A stretch of 64,000 bases of DNA from Liopterus haemorrhoidalis (GCA_963971575.1 OZ020612.1:34451916-34515915), one strand, 5' to 3'; counted from the stretch's first letter, positions 45,230 to 55,781 are shown. Notes: generated by a model from the sequence alone, not told the origin. Made by a program: numbers and translations.

Positions 45230-45420
45230 TTCAATAAAAGAAATCTTGTACAGATAAGTACAAATAAATAAGATACAAATACACAGACAAATCTGTGTTA
45301 CACGTCTCACATATAGGAGACTCTTTACCTCGAAGGAGGTATCCATGGGTCCGCCAACAGTGTCCTATACGGAGACGTGTGAAAAGCAAGCTTGCTTTTT
45401 CAGTTTCATAAGAGAATTTA
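45230..45420 (-). pseudogene. RNase H-type LINE C-terminal fragment
   Basis: The minus strand encodes TRLRIGHCWRTHGYLLRGKE SPICETCNTDLSVYLYL. The LRIGH, THGYLL and CE.C elements of the post-RNase H region are all visible. It is close to the fragment at 0.8-0.96 kb, so both come from one subfamily distinct from the 5.3/47.5-kb type. Confidence 0.7.
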
Positions 45421-45689
45421 ATGCTATAAAATATGAAATTAATTTCATTCAAGAAGTCATTAATATTATTATATATTAAAATAATTTACAAAAATGTTTA
45501 AAAATATTGTATGACACAGGTGGCTCCAGGACTAAGCAATTTTAATTTTAAAAAAATACAAAAACTTAGCGTTACTTAAAGTTACCGTTACTGTAAATAG
45601 TTTTGTTTTCATATTAAAGATTGTTCAGATTAACTATGCGATATTGGGCTTTATAGGTGCAAGTAGCCTTTAATACAGTGCGGCCAAAA

Positions 45690-46130
45690 TTTCTTACTAT
45701 ATAGTTTTTGGTCGAAATCAGTTGTAATGTTAAAATTAAAACCGGCAGTGGCACTGAACTTTTTAATTATGCACCACACTTTGTAACAATTTTAAGTATC
45801 AAAATTATTTGTATACAAGTTCAATTTTTCTATTTCTTCTTATAGTACCTAAAATACGTAAAACTATATCTATACTTTAACACATGTTTAGATATTCACT
45901 AATTACTCCATCACAATAATAGCAAACTAAACTATCTAAACAAATGCAAATTGCATTTGCACAGCCTCGGGTAATGTCCCTATGTATCCTTACGGAGAAC
46001 TTAAAACGAAGGTATCCGGTGCGGTGCGACGCAAGGGGAGTTGACATAGGGAGGCAGTGTCTGGGACAAAATAGTTGCGTGCCCGAAAAGTGAGAGCGTC
46101 ATACCTCAGCGCTGTTCATAAACAATCGCG
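45690..46130 (+). repeat. Dispersed repeat of unknown class, copy 2
   Basis: Colinear with 17510-18110, as described there. It lies immediately upstream of the 5' truncation point of the LINE at 46.14 kb. Confidence 0.6.
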
Positions 46131-46879
46131 CGAAATTAAATAAAGCAGCGTATAAAAACAAACTTATGAAAATAATAGAGTCTATTCAAAATTCTGCTAT
46201 CAGAATAGCAACTGGTGCTTTCAGGACTAACCCGATTAATAGTATTCTCTGTGAGTCAGCACAAATCCCACTTTAGTACCGTAGAAACCTACTCACTATG
46301 TCATATATCTCCAACTTTGCAACCAATCCGGACATTCCTACTTATCAAATTTTCTTCAAAAATATCGACAACACCATCTTTCTCCATAATCACTTATCTA
46401 TTCAGAAGAGTATCTCACAATACCTTTCCAAGATCGACGTAAATTTCCCAAATATACCGCCAAATATACCGCTCCCAAATACTCCTCGTTGGACTATTAA
46501 ACAGCCCATTTATAATCTAACATTAACTAGTCTTCAAAAACGCGACACCAACCCGGAGTTATACAAAAGTTTGTATAGTGAAATAGCAAATAAATACAAT
46601 GTATTTGTGCACATCTATACTGACGGATCCAAGATGGACAACAAAACTGGAGCTGCATTACTCATTAGAGACGAAATACGCAAATTCCATCTGCCCAGTT
46701 TAATAAGTGTCTTGACAGCTGAAGCATACAGTATACTCGAAGCAATCCGATTTATAAAGCAAGATAACCGAGAGATGAAAAATTACACTATCTAGACTGA
46801 TTCCTTAAGCACTGTTCAAAGTATGCAACAACTATACTGCAAAAACCACATTATTTAAGAAATAAAGGATAATCTACAC

Positions 46880-47181
46880 CAGGGGTGGCAAACCCGCGGC
46901 CCGCCTTGAACATTTTTCCGGCCCGCGAGATTCATCACACTTTTACAAAATATATTTATTTTATAATGGACAAAGTATTGAAAACCCATGTATTAAAAAA
47001 ATACATTATTTGTGCTTCCGTATATTCCAAAATTAACTGTCGATATTATGAGAAAAAATTAACTTTGATTTTAAAATAATATTCTAATTTAATATGGGGA
47101 TATATAATTTTATATGAGGTCCGCGGAGTTATGATGCATTTCTAAAGTGGCCCGCAAGATCATTTGGGTTGACCACCCCTG
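46880..47181. mobile_element. hAT MITE in LINE RNase H domain, perfect 8-bp duplication
   Basis: CAGGGGTGGCAAACCCGCGG and the right end GGTTGACCACCCCTG are hAT-type inverted termini. ATCTACAC flanks it exactly (46872-46879, 47182-47189). It is 302 bp with GGCCCGC motifs near each end. The open frame at 46885-47079 inside it is incidental. Confidence 0.92.
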
Positions 47182-47722
47182 ATCTACACAGTGCGATAAC
47201 AAGTGGAAAACAAATTGTAATACTGTGGATTCCTTCGCATATAGGAATTACTGGCAACGAAAAAGTTGATCAAGCTGCCAAGGAAATAGTAACAGCTGAA
47301 GAACTACAAATGCCAATCCCACAACACGACTTCAAAAGCTACCTAAAGCAAAAAACGTTCGAAGAATGGAATTCGGTCTGGCAAGCAGTTCAAGGTAATA
47401 AATTGAGAGAAGTTAAACCAAAAATCGGTCGCTGGAGTACTCTAGGAAAAAGAAGAGAACAAACCGCTATAACTAGACTACGGATCGGACACACGCTACT
47501 GACTCACCAGCATTACTTAAAAGGACATCTATTACAGTCAAACATATTTTAATAGACTGTGAAAAATACGACGTAGAAAGACGGAATAACAAAGTACCAG
47601 TTACAATAGTGGAAGCTGTCAGATAACCTGGAAATAAGTGCTAAAATAATTCAGTTCCTAAAAGACACTAATTTGCTTAAAAAATAAACAGTTTAGTACC
47701 ACTATTGAATATTATCTATGTA

Positions 47723-48082
47723 CGGACACCGTTATTTTGGACGTTTGCTATTGCTGATAGTACTAGGCTAGAATAGTACAATATAATGAGTATTAGTATC
47801 AAAAAGGAATAATACTTCATGAGTATATAAAATAAATGAATTCGGACGTTTCGGAAACTGCTCAACAATCTGTTTCCGTCTTCAGCGATCACGAGAAGTG
47901 ATGTCCATCACTTCTCATCAGTCCATCGGAAACAGATTGTTGAGCAGTTTCCGAAACGTCCGATTTTATTTATTTTATATACTCAAGAAGTATTATATCT
48001 TTTTGATACTCTTACTCATTATATAGTACTATTCAAGCCTAGTACTATCAGCAATGGCAAACGTCGAAAATAACGGTGTCCG
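47723..48082. repeat. Long fold-back in LINE 3' UTR
   Basis: Arms of about 155 bp begin CGGACACCGTTATTTTGGAC and end with the inverse GTCGAAAATAACGGTGTCCG. They match with few differences around a short centre that is itself partly palindromic (CACGAGAAGTGATGTCCATC ACTTCTC). A 13-bp direct repeat TATTATCTATGTA lies at 47710-47722 and again at 48122-48134. The inserted unit may therefore include 40 bp beyond the right arm. Confidence 0.85.
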
Positions 48083-48262
48083 CATTAATATTGGACCATT
48101 GCAAATTAATTTCAAAGATATTATTATCTATGTAATGCAATTTAATAAGTAATGTAATTTAATATGTAATGTAATTAATGTAGTACCATGTAAATATTAT
48201 CACGGGGTGTAAATAACCAAGCAGTTGAAGCACCCCAAAATAAACATAATGAAAAAAAAACT

Positions 48263-48593
48263 AGCTGTTTTAATGTTGAAATTTTAATTAAAAACTAAAT
48301 AAGAATCTTAACATCTTTATATCTGGAATTTTTATATATGGAATTATAATAAATAAATTGTTAATATTATTAATTAAAATTTAAAAATATTCATATTTAA
48401 AAATATAAAATTAAACATTTTTCTTGGGGGGCATTGCCTATTTGCTCTTACATAAAAGCCGCCCTTGGTATAACAAGTAAAAACATGTTAAAAATGAGTA
48501 TTAAAAAAAAATATATATATTTAGTAAAATGTAGGTGTGGTATATAAAAATAAAATCGAATACCCGTTCGATAATTGACCGCACGTCACAGTC
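48263..48593. other. No recognisable feature
   Basis: Very AT-rich DNA. Confidence 0.4.
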
Positions 48594-48596
48594 TAA

Positions 48597-49119
48597 TGGT
48601 TGGTTTATATACGGAACAAGAATAAGGAGTAGGAAATAAAAATAGTACACAAGATTTTAAAACATGGCTGCGCCGTATATCGGTTTATGTAGGAATGAAA
48701 TTTAACTTAAACATAAGAAAAGTTGGTAACATTTAAAATTTTATTCTTATTCCAAGAATAAGAGACGATAATCATGCGCACAATGATCAAAATGTCGGCC
48801 GTAATAAAATTTGTCCAACAGATGTTTTCCTGCTGTGATTAGAAGGTTGGAAACAACAATATAATGTGTGAAACACAAGCAAATAAATTTACAAAATCTT
48901 CTAAATCCATATTACTGAAAACCAATTTTTTTTAAAGGTTATATTAAACACAACAACCTGTCAAACGACAACCGTTAAACACAGGCCAGCGCAAGTACGC
49001 AGGCGTAGCGACGAAATGCTATGTCCGATATAAACGGTTTCATATTTTTTATTGTTGTGTACTATTCTTTTTCCCACTATTTCCCATTCTATATTCTTGT
49101 TCCGTATATAAACCAACCA
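48597..49119. mobile_element. MITE with TAA duplication (PIF/Harbinger-like)
   Basis: TGGTTGGTTTATATACGGAA CAAGAATA and its exact inverse at the right end bound 523 bp. TAA stands on both sides (48594-48596, 49120-49122), as in PIF/Harbinger insertions (TWA). Subterminal GCCGTATATCGGTTTATG and CCGATATAAACGG repeats reinforce this. No transposase is encoded. Confidence 0.82.
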
Positions 49120-49179
49120 TAAAACATTTTTACTATTTTCTGTCATCATTCTGTTGGAGTTTGATTATAAGTATTTTGT

Positions 49180-49400
49180 GTCATAGTCCTCGTTTCTCCC
49201 TATACTCTACCCTTTTGTTACAGCTCCTTGAATTTTCCCTATCCATGTTCTTCTGGGTCTTCCTCTTATTTTTTTTTATGATGCATTTACTTCAGAACAT
49301 CTTTTTGCCTCCCATTTATTGTTCATTCGGAAAATGTGTCCAATTGACAGTTCAATTATTTGCTCTACGAGAACCAATATATCCAATTTTGTGCTATCGT
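49180..49400 (-). pseudogene. LINE C-terminal fragment
   Basis: The minus strand gives GHIFRMNNKWEAKRCSEVNA, two stops, then KKIRGRPRRTWIGKIQGAVT. These are the GH..RM and GRPRRTW motifs of a LINE C-terminus. Spacing differs from the copy at 54.0 kb, so it may be another clade. A run of about 22 T follows at 49409-49438. Confidence 0.55.
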
Positions 49401-49440
49401 TTTCAGGATTCTAGATTTTTTTTTTTTTTTTTTTTTTCTT

Positions 49441-49944
49441 TGTCCGCCACCGAATCCATACGTCGAAATTAGAATTGCTCCAAAATTTACCACTTCAATA
49501 CGTCACTGTTATAGGAGAATATAAAAACATGCTTAAAACAAATAAAGGCCATTTTGTCCTGTGTTTTGATTTATAATGATTAGAATTGACTTTCAGAGTG
49601 GGCAGTAGCTGCTCCCCTAGGATTTGTTAGCTTTAACGACAGTGCACAGTTGGGGTTTCAAGTTAACTTGGGGTTGAAGGCTATTTATAAAAGATTCGAC
49701 TTTGGTTAAATTAGAGGAAACATTTATTATATTGCACAATCTGGTGTCCAAGAATATTTTTTAACTTCGGAAACTTAATGCAAATACGAATATATAAGGA
49801 TCAAATTTTTACAAATAATGAACACTGCAGGATACGGATCTGCTTCTAACTTAACCATCTTTTTTACTGTAGCACTTTATATACAGGATATTTATAAAGT
49901 TTCGATCCATTTTGTTAAAAATGTACTTTGGTAAATTAATTTTC
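49441..49944. other. No recognisable feature
   Basis: AT-rich sequence without repeats or coding patterns that I can support. Confidence 0.35.
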
Positions 49945-49949
49945 AATTG

Positions 49950-50080
49950 TAGGGTTTTGTAGGTATGACCAAAAATCCTTATAACGTAATTCGTGTGTCT
50001 GTCTGTCTATTCGGTAGAAATTGTAGTTAAGATGAAACGCTTGTACAAATCTTTGACCCACATATAAGAAAACTATAGAG
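49950..50080 (-). repeat. Dispersed repeat with GACA core, inverted copy
   Basis: TAGGGTTTTGTAGGTATGAC CAAAAATCC, then CTGTCTGTCTATTCGGTAGA AATTGTAG is the inverse of the copy at 41.1-41.2 kb, with a shorter microsatellite. Confidence 0.65.
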
Positions 50081-50139
50081 CGTTCAAAGAAACGCTTAGC
50101 GGGAAAAATTAAAGATATATATATTTAACGACAAATTAA

Positions 50140-50460
50140 CCCTTTACCGCATAGTGTGCCATATATGGCACATTTCGATTTTTATTTTTTATTTTACTTT
50201 TAAAACTTAATCGGAACGTTACTTCATGAATGTTCATATATACCACATATACAGCAATGGATCCTGCAGTATCTCAAGTAATGGGCTGCAAAAGATTTGA
50301 GGATATCAAGCGGAATTTGCACTTCAACGATAACTCTGAATTTATTGAGAAAGGACAACTAGAAGATACGACCTTTTCTTTCAAAAATTCGAGGAGCGAC
50401 TGCTTTTAATCCCTAATGAACAACACCTAGCAATTTAGGAGCAAGTAATACGGAATAATT
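50140..50460 (+). pseudogene. piggyBac transposase fragment with left terminus
   Basis: TTAA (50136-50139) is followed by CCCTTTACCGCATAGTG, the target site and CCC start typical of piggyBac elements. GTGCCATATATGGCAC forms a subterminal palindrome. From 50251 the frame reads MDPAVSQVMGCKRFEDIKRN LHFNDNSEF, the start of the DDE_Tnp_1_7 core. After a deletion and frameshift it continues FEERLLLIPNEQHLAI, a stop, and EQV. The first conserved Asp of the core lies about where the stop falls, and the remaining core is absent. No right terminus was found. Confidence 0.75.
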
Positions 50461-52079
50461 TTCTTTTCTAACATAATGTAGAATCATAATGTTCCATGTA
50501 TGACACAAACCCTATTTTCATAAAAATAATAATTAAAATTTTAAATATATTTTTTTAATTAATTTTTCTATCAATAAGAACCAATGCATACAAAATTGTT
50601 ATGTAATTGTAAATAAACCATTTGTATTATAGACGCCATCTTGTAAGCCAATGGACGCATATTAGCGTACGACGCGGCCATTTGTTTCTAAAGCTACATT
50701 CTATAAATAAGTTTGCTTACAGCATGTTGTTTTTGTGAAAATAACTTATAATTATTGTATATATTTTGTTAATTAATTCTTTAATTATTGTAATTAGTGT
50801 ACTATTTTTGCCGCCATTTTGAATATATCGCATTTATCAATGTAGGTGCTGCGGGTAAAAATTATTTAATCTTCGTAATGAACAGGTGTATCAAGTGTCA
50901 TTCCATTATCATCAAGTATTTCGACGACGATTTCTATACAAAACTATATAGATATAAAAGTTATTTGAAACGCACAAATATATTTGAAAAATTACATATA
51001 ATTGTTGTTTGATATCTATTATTATGTTACGGATACAAATGTTTCTACAATTAAAAATATCCTATTAGGTAATTAAAAATTCGCTGTAAATTTTAATGTA
51101 TCGATTGGTACTAATTTTATTTCAGAAAGTTAGTTTTGTATAAGAAATTTATAACTGTAGGGGTTATAGGTACCGTTAACCAAATTATTATACATCTGAC
51201 TTTCATATTTGAAGAGGGTAGCTATTCCTTCATTATGAATTGCTCAACAAAAATCAAACATATTAGTAAGAGACAAGTTAGCGAGAGAGAGAAAGACAGA
51301 CAGCCAAGTTATTTTTTATATTAAATAACATATCGTTAAGTTGCATAATACATAATTGTGGTTTATAGCAATATAAGGTTGATCGAGTGAAAATTGTACT
51401 ATGTTGTCCTTTAGTTGAACTTTTGTGGTTTAATACATGCACAGGCGTGCATGTGTTGTATATGTATATTGCGGTACTGGTACTGAAGTACTCATACAGT
51501 AATTGTAGCCGCTCCATTCAGTTCTATGTACTGTTGTAAACAACTTTACACCGATATGTAATCATCAGTGTACATTACACTTCACTTTTTGTAACATAAA
51601 GTACAATCATGTGAAAAGCTTTAAAAAATACAAGCTGTTATATTTGGTTTATTTTCAGGACTGCACTTCTAGTAACATCAATCATAGAATTTTAATATTT
51701 CTTGTAGAAATATTACAGTTTACTTAGCTACTTTCAGGGAAAATGGTTCAATTGTTTTAGATTATTTTTTAGTTTGTTATTTTGTTCATTTAATATAAAA
51801 ATAAGTACAATCAACATACCAATTTCAAATTAATTGCCTGTAATCAAATTAAATATCCATTCACAAGAGTTATAATTTTTTTGGTGCACAGCATCTTCGG
51901 CTATTAGAGATTACCACAGCCCATCTAGACTAAAATAAACGTCACAATAACAACATTTGCATGGACGAACACAAATAAGATAAAAAAAATCTATTCCAAA
52001 AAACGGAACAGATGTGTGGGTGATAATAGAAAGCGGTAAAGCGACTATCTACCATCTAGTAAAAAGCACGCAACCAAAG
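50461..52079. other. No recognisable feature
   Basis: AT-rich with a few open frames of 60-80 codons that lack domains (for example 50797-51012). Confidence 0.4.
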
Positions 52080-52345
52080 GGAGGGGGACTCACAGGCTTT
52101 AGCTCCCCCCCCCAAGCACTCAAAAACACGTGGTTTTAAAGTTTTTAAGGAATACATTTGAATTCTAGAGCTCATGAACGTTATTTATTCATCATTTGTA
52201 TTTGAGAAGTCAGAACTTTTTTTTTTGGTTAACACCTGCATTTTAAAAGTGAGGACCTTTTCTTTGGTCAACACTTGTATTTTGGAAGGTAAAGTGTATT
52301 TGGTCTAAGCCCCCCTCCTAAGAAAAAATCCTGGGTGCGCGCTTG
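52080..52345. mobile_element. MITE-like segment with hairpin modules
   Basis: GGGGACTCACAGGCTTTAGC TCCCCCCC at the left and GCCCCCCTCCTAAGAAAAAA TCCTGGGTGCGCGC at the right enclose three diverged modules of the TCATCATTTGTATTTGAGAA GTCAGAAC kind. A deletion derivative sharing both ends is at 59065-59150. Confidence 0.55.
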
Positions 52346-52465
52346 TCTAGTATCACAGGTATATTATAAACACATTTAAATACAATGCAAGATCATAATT
52401 AAACATAAAACAAAATGTTCGAATCTCTCAGAAAGAGAAGTAACGAGCAACTTAACCTCAATTCA

Positions 52466-52590
52466 CATGAAATCTAAAAAAATATTAAAACTGCTAATTC
52501 GTTATTTCTTCAAAACAAGATTCCTCTTTAGAAACACTAATATTAGATTGTGTAAAATTATTGTAAAATTATTTCTCATAGTTTTAATTT
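52466..52590 (+). pseudogene. RTE-like reverse transcriptase scrap
   Basis: FFKTRFLFRNTNIRLCKIIV matches LFKTKLLSRNTKIRLYQVII of the copy at 53.76-53.82 kb. Only about 30 codons remain. Confidence 0.55.
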
Positions 52591-52854
52591 TAAAACTGGC
52601 TGGTAACGTTATCCTGATGAAGGATGAAACCGTTTTCCCAAAACTTTGGCTTCCTTCTTCTCACACTTTTTCACATTAGAAATTGCGTTGTTTGTGAATG
52701 TTTTATTTTTTTATTGCTATTAAATAATATTACAATGATGTGATTTTTCTTACTTTTATCTATTTAAACTTGATATATAAAACGTGTTTCAGTTTAAGTA
52801 ATAATTAGAGTTGAGAGCAACTGTTCTTCCATATTTCATAGCAATTAATTGATC

Positions 52855-54290
52855 TTATTTTGATTGTATGGAGAAAAGAAGAGCTTCCCGAAGAATGGAA
52901 AATAGCTGTGATATGTCCGATCGATAAGAAAGGAGATAAACTGGATTGTGGAAAGTATCGTCCGATCTCACTTCTATGTACATCATATAAATCCAAATAT
53001 TGTTCTGCATCGACTTGCACCATACGCAGAAGAACTTATTGGTGAGTACCAGGCGGCATTTCGATCTAGCAGATTCACAACAGATCAAATTTTCTCATTC
53101 TCATTAAGAAAAAATTTTAAAAAATGTTGGGAACATAACACCGACGTTCATAAAGTTTTTATTGATTTCAGGAAAGCCTATGACAGCATTATACGTGAAA
53201 AACTCTGGGATATCATGGACGAATTTTGCATCCCTAATAAACTTGTTAAGATGACTATGGTGTGTGTGTCGGGATCCATAAGCAAAGTGAAAGAATGAAT
53301 CCTTTTGTCACAGCCTTTTGAAATTCATACTGGAGTCAAACAAGGAGACGCCACCTCACCTTTGCTATTTAACCTCGTGCTGGAGATGATGTTACGAAAA
53401 GCCCAAGATACCAACTACCGTGGTCTACAGCTCAATGGGTACCACAAGATTTAAGGGTGTGCAGATGATCTGGATATTATTTCAAATAAGGTTGAAGCCG
53501 TAATATACCTTACTAACCTTATTGATGTCGAAGCTCGTAAAGTAGAACTCATCATCAGTAATGGAAAAACCAAGTATCTTATTGTTAGTAGACGTAGTCA
53601 TGATAACACGACTGACTTAAAAGTTAATGACAACACTTTTGAGAGAGTTCTTACTTTCAAATACCTGGGCACCATGATAAATCAGGTGAATATGATACAA
53701 CAGGAAATTACGAACAGAATAAAAGCTGCTAATGCATCGTATCTTGCACTTGGTCCCCTCTTCAAAACGAAACTCCTGTCTAGAAACACCAAAATCAGGT
53801 TATACCAAGTGATAATACGTCGCGTACTTATATATGGCTCCGAAACATGGACCTTAACCAGATCAACAACCCCTCATAGTTTTCGAAAATAAAATATTAC
53901 GGAGAATCTTTGATCCCATTCAAATTAATGGTGAATAGATAATCCGTAAGAACAAAGATATCCGGGAACAATACTCAAGACCAAGTATCACACAAGAACT
54001 AAGAGGCAGACGATTATAGTGGATAGGACACATTATGAGGATGAGGGAGGACAGAATGGTTAGGAGGATATGGGAAGGATGATTGAATAACCGTCGACCA
54101 GTGGAAAAACCTCGCAAAAGATGAAGAGATTAGCTAACCGAAGATTTAACAAGTATTGGTATACAGGGTACTTGGCAAGACCTGGCTATGAATAGATCAA
54201 GATGGAGGACTTATGTGAGTGAGGCAAAAAGTCAACCGGACTGATAGTGCCCAAAGAAGAAGAAGAAGAAGAAGAAGAAGAAGACTTAGA
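52855..54290 (+). pseudogene. RTE-like LINE, reverse transcriptase to 3' end
   Basis: The copy starts inside the palm domain with VWRKEELPEEWKIAVICPI. It continues YRPISLLCTSYK, EYQAAFRSSRFTTDQIFS, FIDFRKAYDSI (first catalytic Asp), HTGVKQGDATSPLLFNLVLE, and GCADDLDIIS, where the usual Tyr of YADD is Cys. Then come KTKYLIVSRRS, FKYLGTMI, SRNTKIRLYQVIIRRVLIYG SETW and the C-terminal WIGHIMRM, PRKR.RD.LTEDLTSI and RSRWRTYVSEAKSQPD. It ends with GTGCCCAAAGAAGAAGAAG. Several stops and at least three frameshifts break it. The endonuclease is missing through 5' truncation. The family is close to insect proteins labelled endonuclease-reverse transcriptase; the RTE clade is my best assignment. Confidence 0.85.
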
Positions 54291-54399
54291 TAAGGAAGTT
54301 CAAGTATTTTATCTATATTCATTTACACATATTTATTTCCTTTAATGTTTGAAAGAATAGATCGCGGATAGATTAAATTGTCAAAGTACTTCTTATGGA

Positions 54400-54540
54400 A
54401 AAATTAGTTGACTCCCCTGGTCTATGATGCGCACATACGTCCAGAATATGCTTCATCTTCGTCATCCTCTCGACCTTCACAAAACTTTTTGTGCCACTTG
54501 AACACACGAGTACATGTAATACGAGTACATTCTCTTCAGA
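54400..54540 (-). pseudogene. Mariner-type HTH_48 fragment; hAT-type end adjoining
   Basis: The minus strand encodes TRVFKWHKKFCEGREDDEDE AYSGRM, the VF.WH.RF.EGRE..EDD.RSGR block of mariner transposases. Immediately after it, CAGGGGAGTCAACTAATTTT TCC (54396-54418, minus) looks like a hAT terminus. No catalytic region is present. Confidence 0.6.
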
Positions 54541-55065
54541 GCCGGATTTACCGTGAAGCGTGTGAAGTGGCCGAAAAAATGTGGGGCATGATTTCACATT
54601 TTTAGAGGCCCCATTTTAGAAAATACACCTTTTCATTTATTTCGATCACTCCTAGATTTTACTGCAGGTATTAGAAATACTTTTGATTTTATAGAAAATG
54701 AAGCAAGAATTTTTCTGAAGAGTTGGAAAGACGTTTGACATGCTTTTTTCGAAAGATCTAGAAGAATAAAAAGAATTCATAAATTTGTTCAAAAGTATAT
54801 ATTATCACGATATTTATATCGACATAATAAAAGACGAAATAAATAAATTCTTACATTTACGTAATAATTTAAAAAGATAATCATAGAGGGAAGAAACTGA
54901 TTTATGCTCAATGGAAGAACTTTAATCACCCTTTCGCAATATGTTAACCATATTACAAATTTATTTGATCAAATGCTTCTGGCGAAAGGTCATTTAGTAA
55001 ATTAAAAAGGAGTATTTGCTATCAGCGATGGGATAAGAGCGCTTATACTTCTTATAAGTTAAAAA
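54537..55065 (+). pseudogene. hAT transposase C-terminal remnant
   Basis: CAGAGCCGGATTTACCGTGA AG at 54537 is a plausible hAT terminus. Downstream, FSEELERRLTCFFRK resembles the region before the hAT dimerisation domain. NASGERSFSKLKRSI near 54975-55020 is the conserved SGERSFSKLK core of that domain. Frameshifts and stops separate the pieces. It could be the C-terminal counterpart of the ZMYM1-like family at 8 kb, but the two do not overlap. Confidence 0.62.
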
Positions 55066-55117
55066 TATATATTGTATTACTCTATGTATCTTACTTTTTA
55101 TATATTACAGTGCTTTT

Positions 55118-55270
55118 CCCACGAGATCAGGCCAGCGACGTCATCGTATATGCGCCAAACAATGATGTCAAATCAATCACAATGCAGTTTGCAGCTGATT
55201 CTATGTCCGTTGCATAGCAACGAATCGTCTCGGAACTCTGGTTTCTGCACGAGTGACGTCACTGGCCTCT
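55118..55270. mobile_element. MITE with AGGCCAGYGACGTCA ends
   Basis: GAGATCAGGCCAGCGACGTC A and the inverse TGACGTCACTGGCCTCTAG bound about 150 bp. The left end recurs at 63824. The interior is relatively GC-rich. No duplication is clear. Confidence 0.55.
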
Positions 55271-55371
55271 AGATGTTAGGTTGGCAAAGTCGGACTTATG
55301 ATCCGAGTTTTCTAGTCAATCATCCTTGCAAGAATCATTAGAATTTGTCGTTTGAATGTCTGATGTGTATG

Positions 55372-55550
55372 CAGTGGCATAACTTAATATTTTGCCCCTC
55401 GCAAAATTTTCTTTCGGCTCACTAGTAGGTATGTCAACTTTATATCAAGAGACCAATTGACAAAAAAAAAAAAACATTTAGAGGGTCGGTGGGCCGCTAA
55501 ATGGCTGCCCCCGCGGTTGTGGGTGTAGCGGGCCTATAGTTACGCTACAG
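55372..55550. mobile_element. hAT MITE, 179 bp
   Basis: CAGTGGCATAACTTAATA and the right end CTATAGTTACGCTACAG are decayed versions of the widespread CAGTGGCGTAACTATAG hAT terminus. The flanks TGTGTATG and TGTGTATA agree at seven of eight positions. Confidence 0.8.
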
Positions 55551-55726
55551 TGTGTATAGACCAGGAGATCATTGCGCCTGTCTGGTAATCAGTTGTTTTG
55601 CTAGTTCATTTAGCATTACCCGATGTGCATGTGTATGTAGTATTTTACTACGGCCCGCACTAGCTTTACACCCACAAAGTTTTAATTTAGGAAAAAGGTT
55701 TTTACAGTGATTAATGTATACTGACA

Positions 55727-55781
55727 TGCAACTAGGGACAACCCCTGTCTGTTTGGCGCCCAGGGGTTGTCCCTAGTTGCA
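55727..55781. repeat. Perfect 21-bp hairpin, 13-nt loop
   Basis: TGCAACTAGGGACAACCCCT G and its exact inverse flank TCTGTTTGGCGCC. The stem is GC-richer than its surroundings and has no mismatches. It may be the core of a small fold-back element. Confidence 0.88.

Larger units (their letters stand above)
46137..48262 (+). pseudogene. RNase H-type LINE, 3' third, with two insertions
   Basis: The copy is 5'-truncated. It opens with KIIESIQNSAIRIATGAFRT NP, the region after the polymerase. A full RNase H domain follows: YTDGSK (first Asp), TAEAYSIL (Glu), a TAG stop, TDSLSTVQS (second Asp) and WIPSHIGITGNEKVDQAAKE with the final His/Asp. The domain is split between DNLH and SAITSG by a hAT element (46880-47181), and removing it restores the frame. 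Downstream TRLRIGHTLLTHQHYLKG runs into TVKHILIDCEKYDVERRNNK after a deletion that removed the first half of the zinc knuckle. The ORF ends KDTNLLKK near 47687. The 3' UTR is interrupted by a fold-back. It closes with GGGGTGTAAATAACCAAGCA and an A-rich tail, as at 5.7 kb. Confidence 0.85.

Noticed and set aside
46885..47079. A small gene at 46.9 kb
   Set aside because: It lies wholly inside a TSD-bounded hAT MITE.
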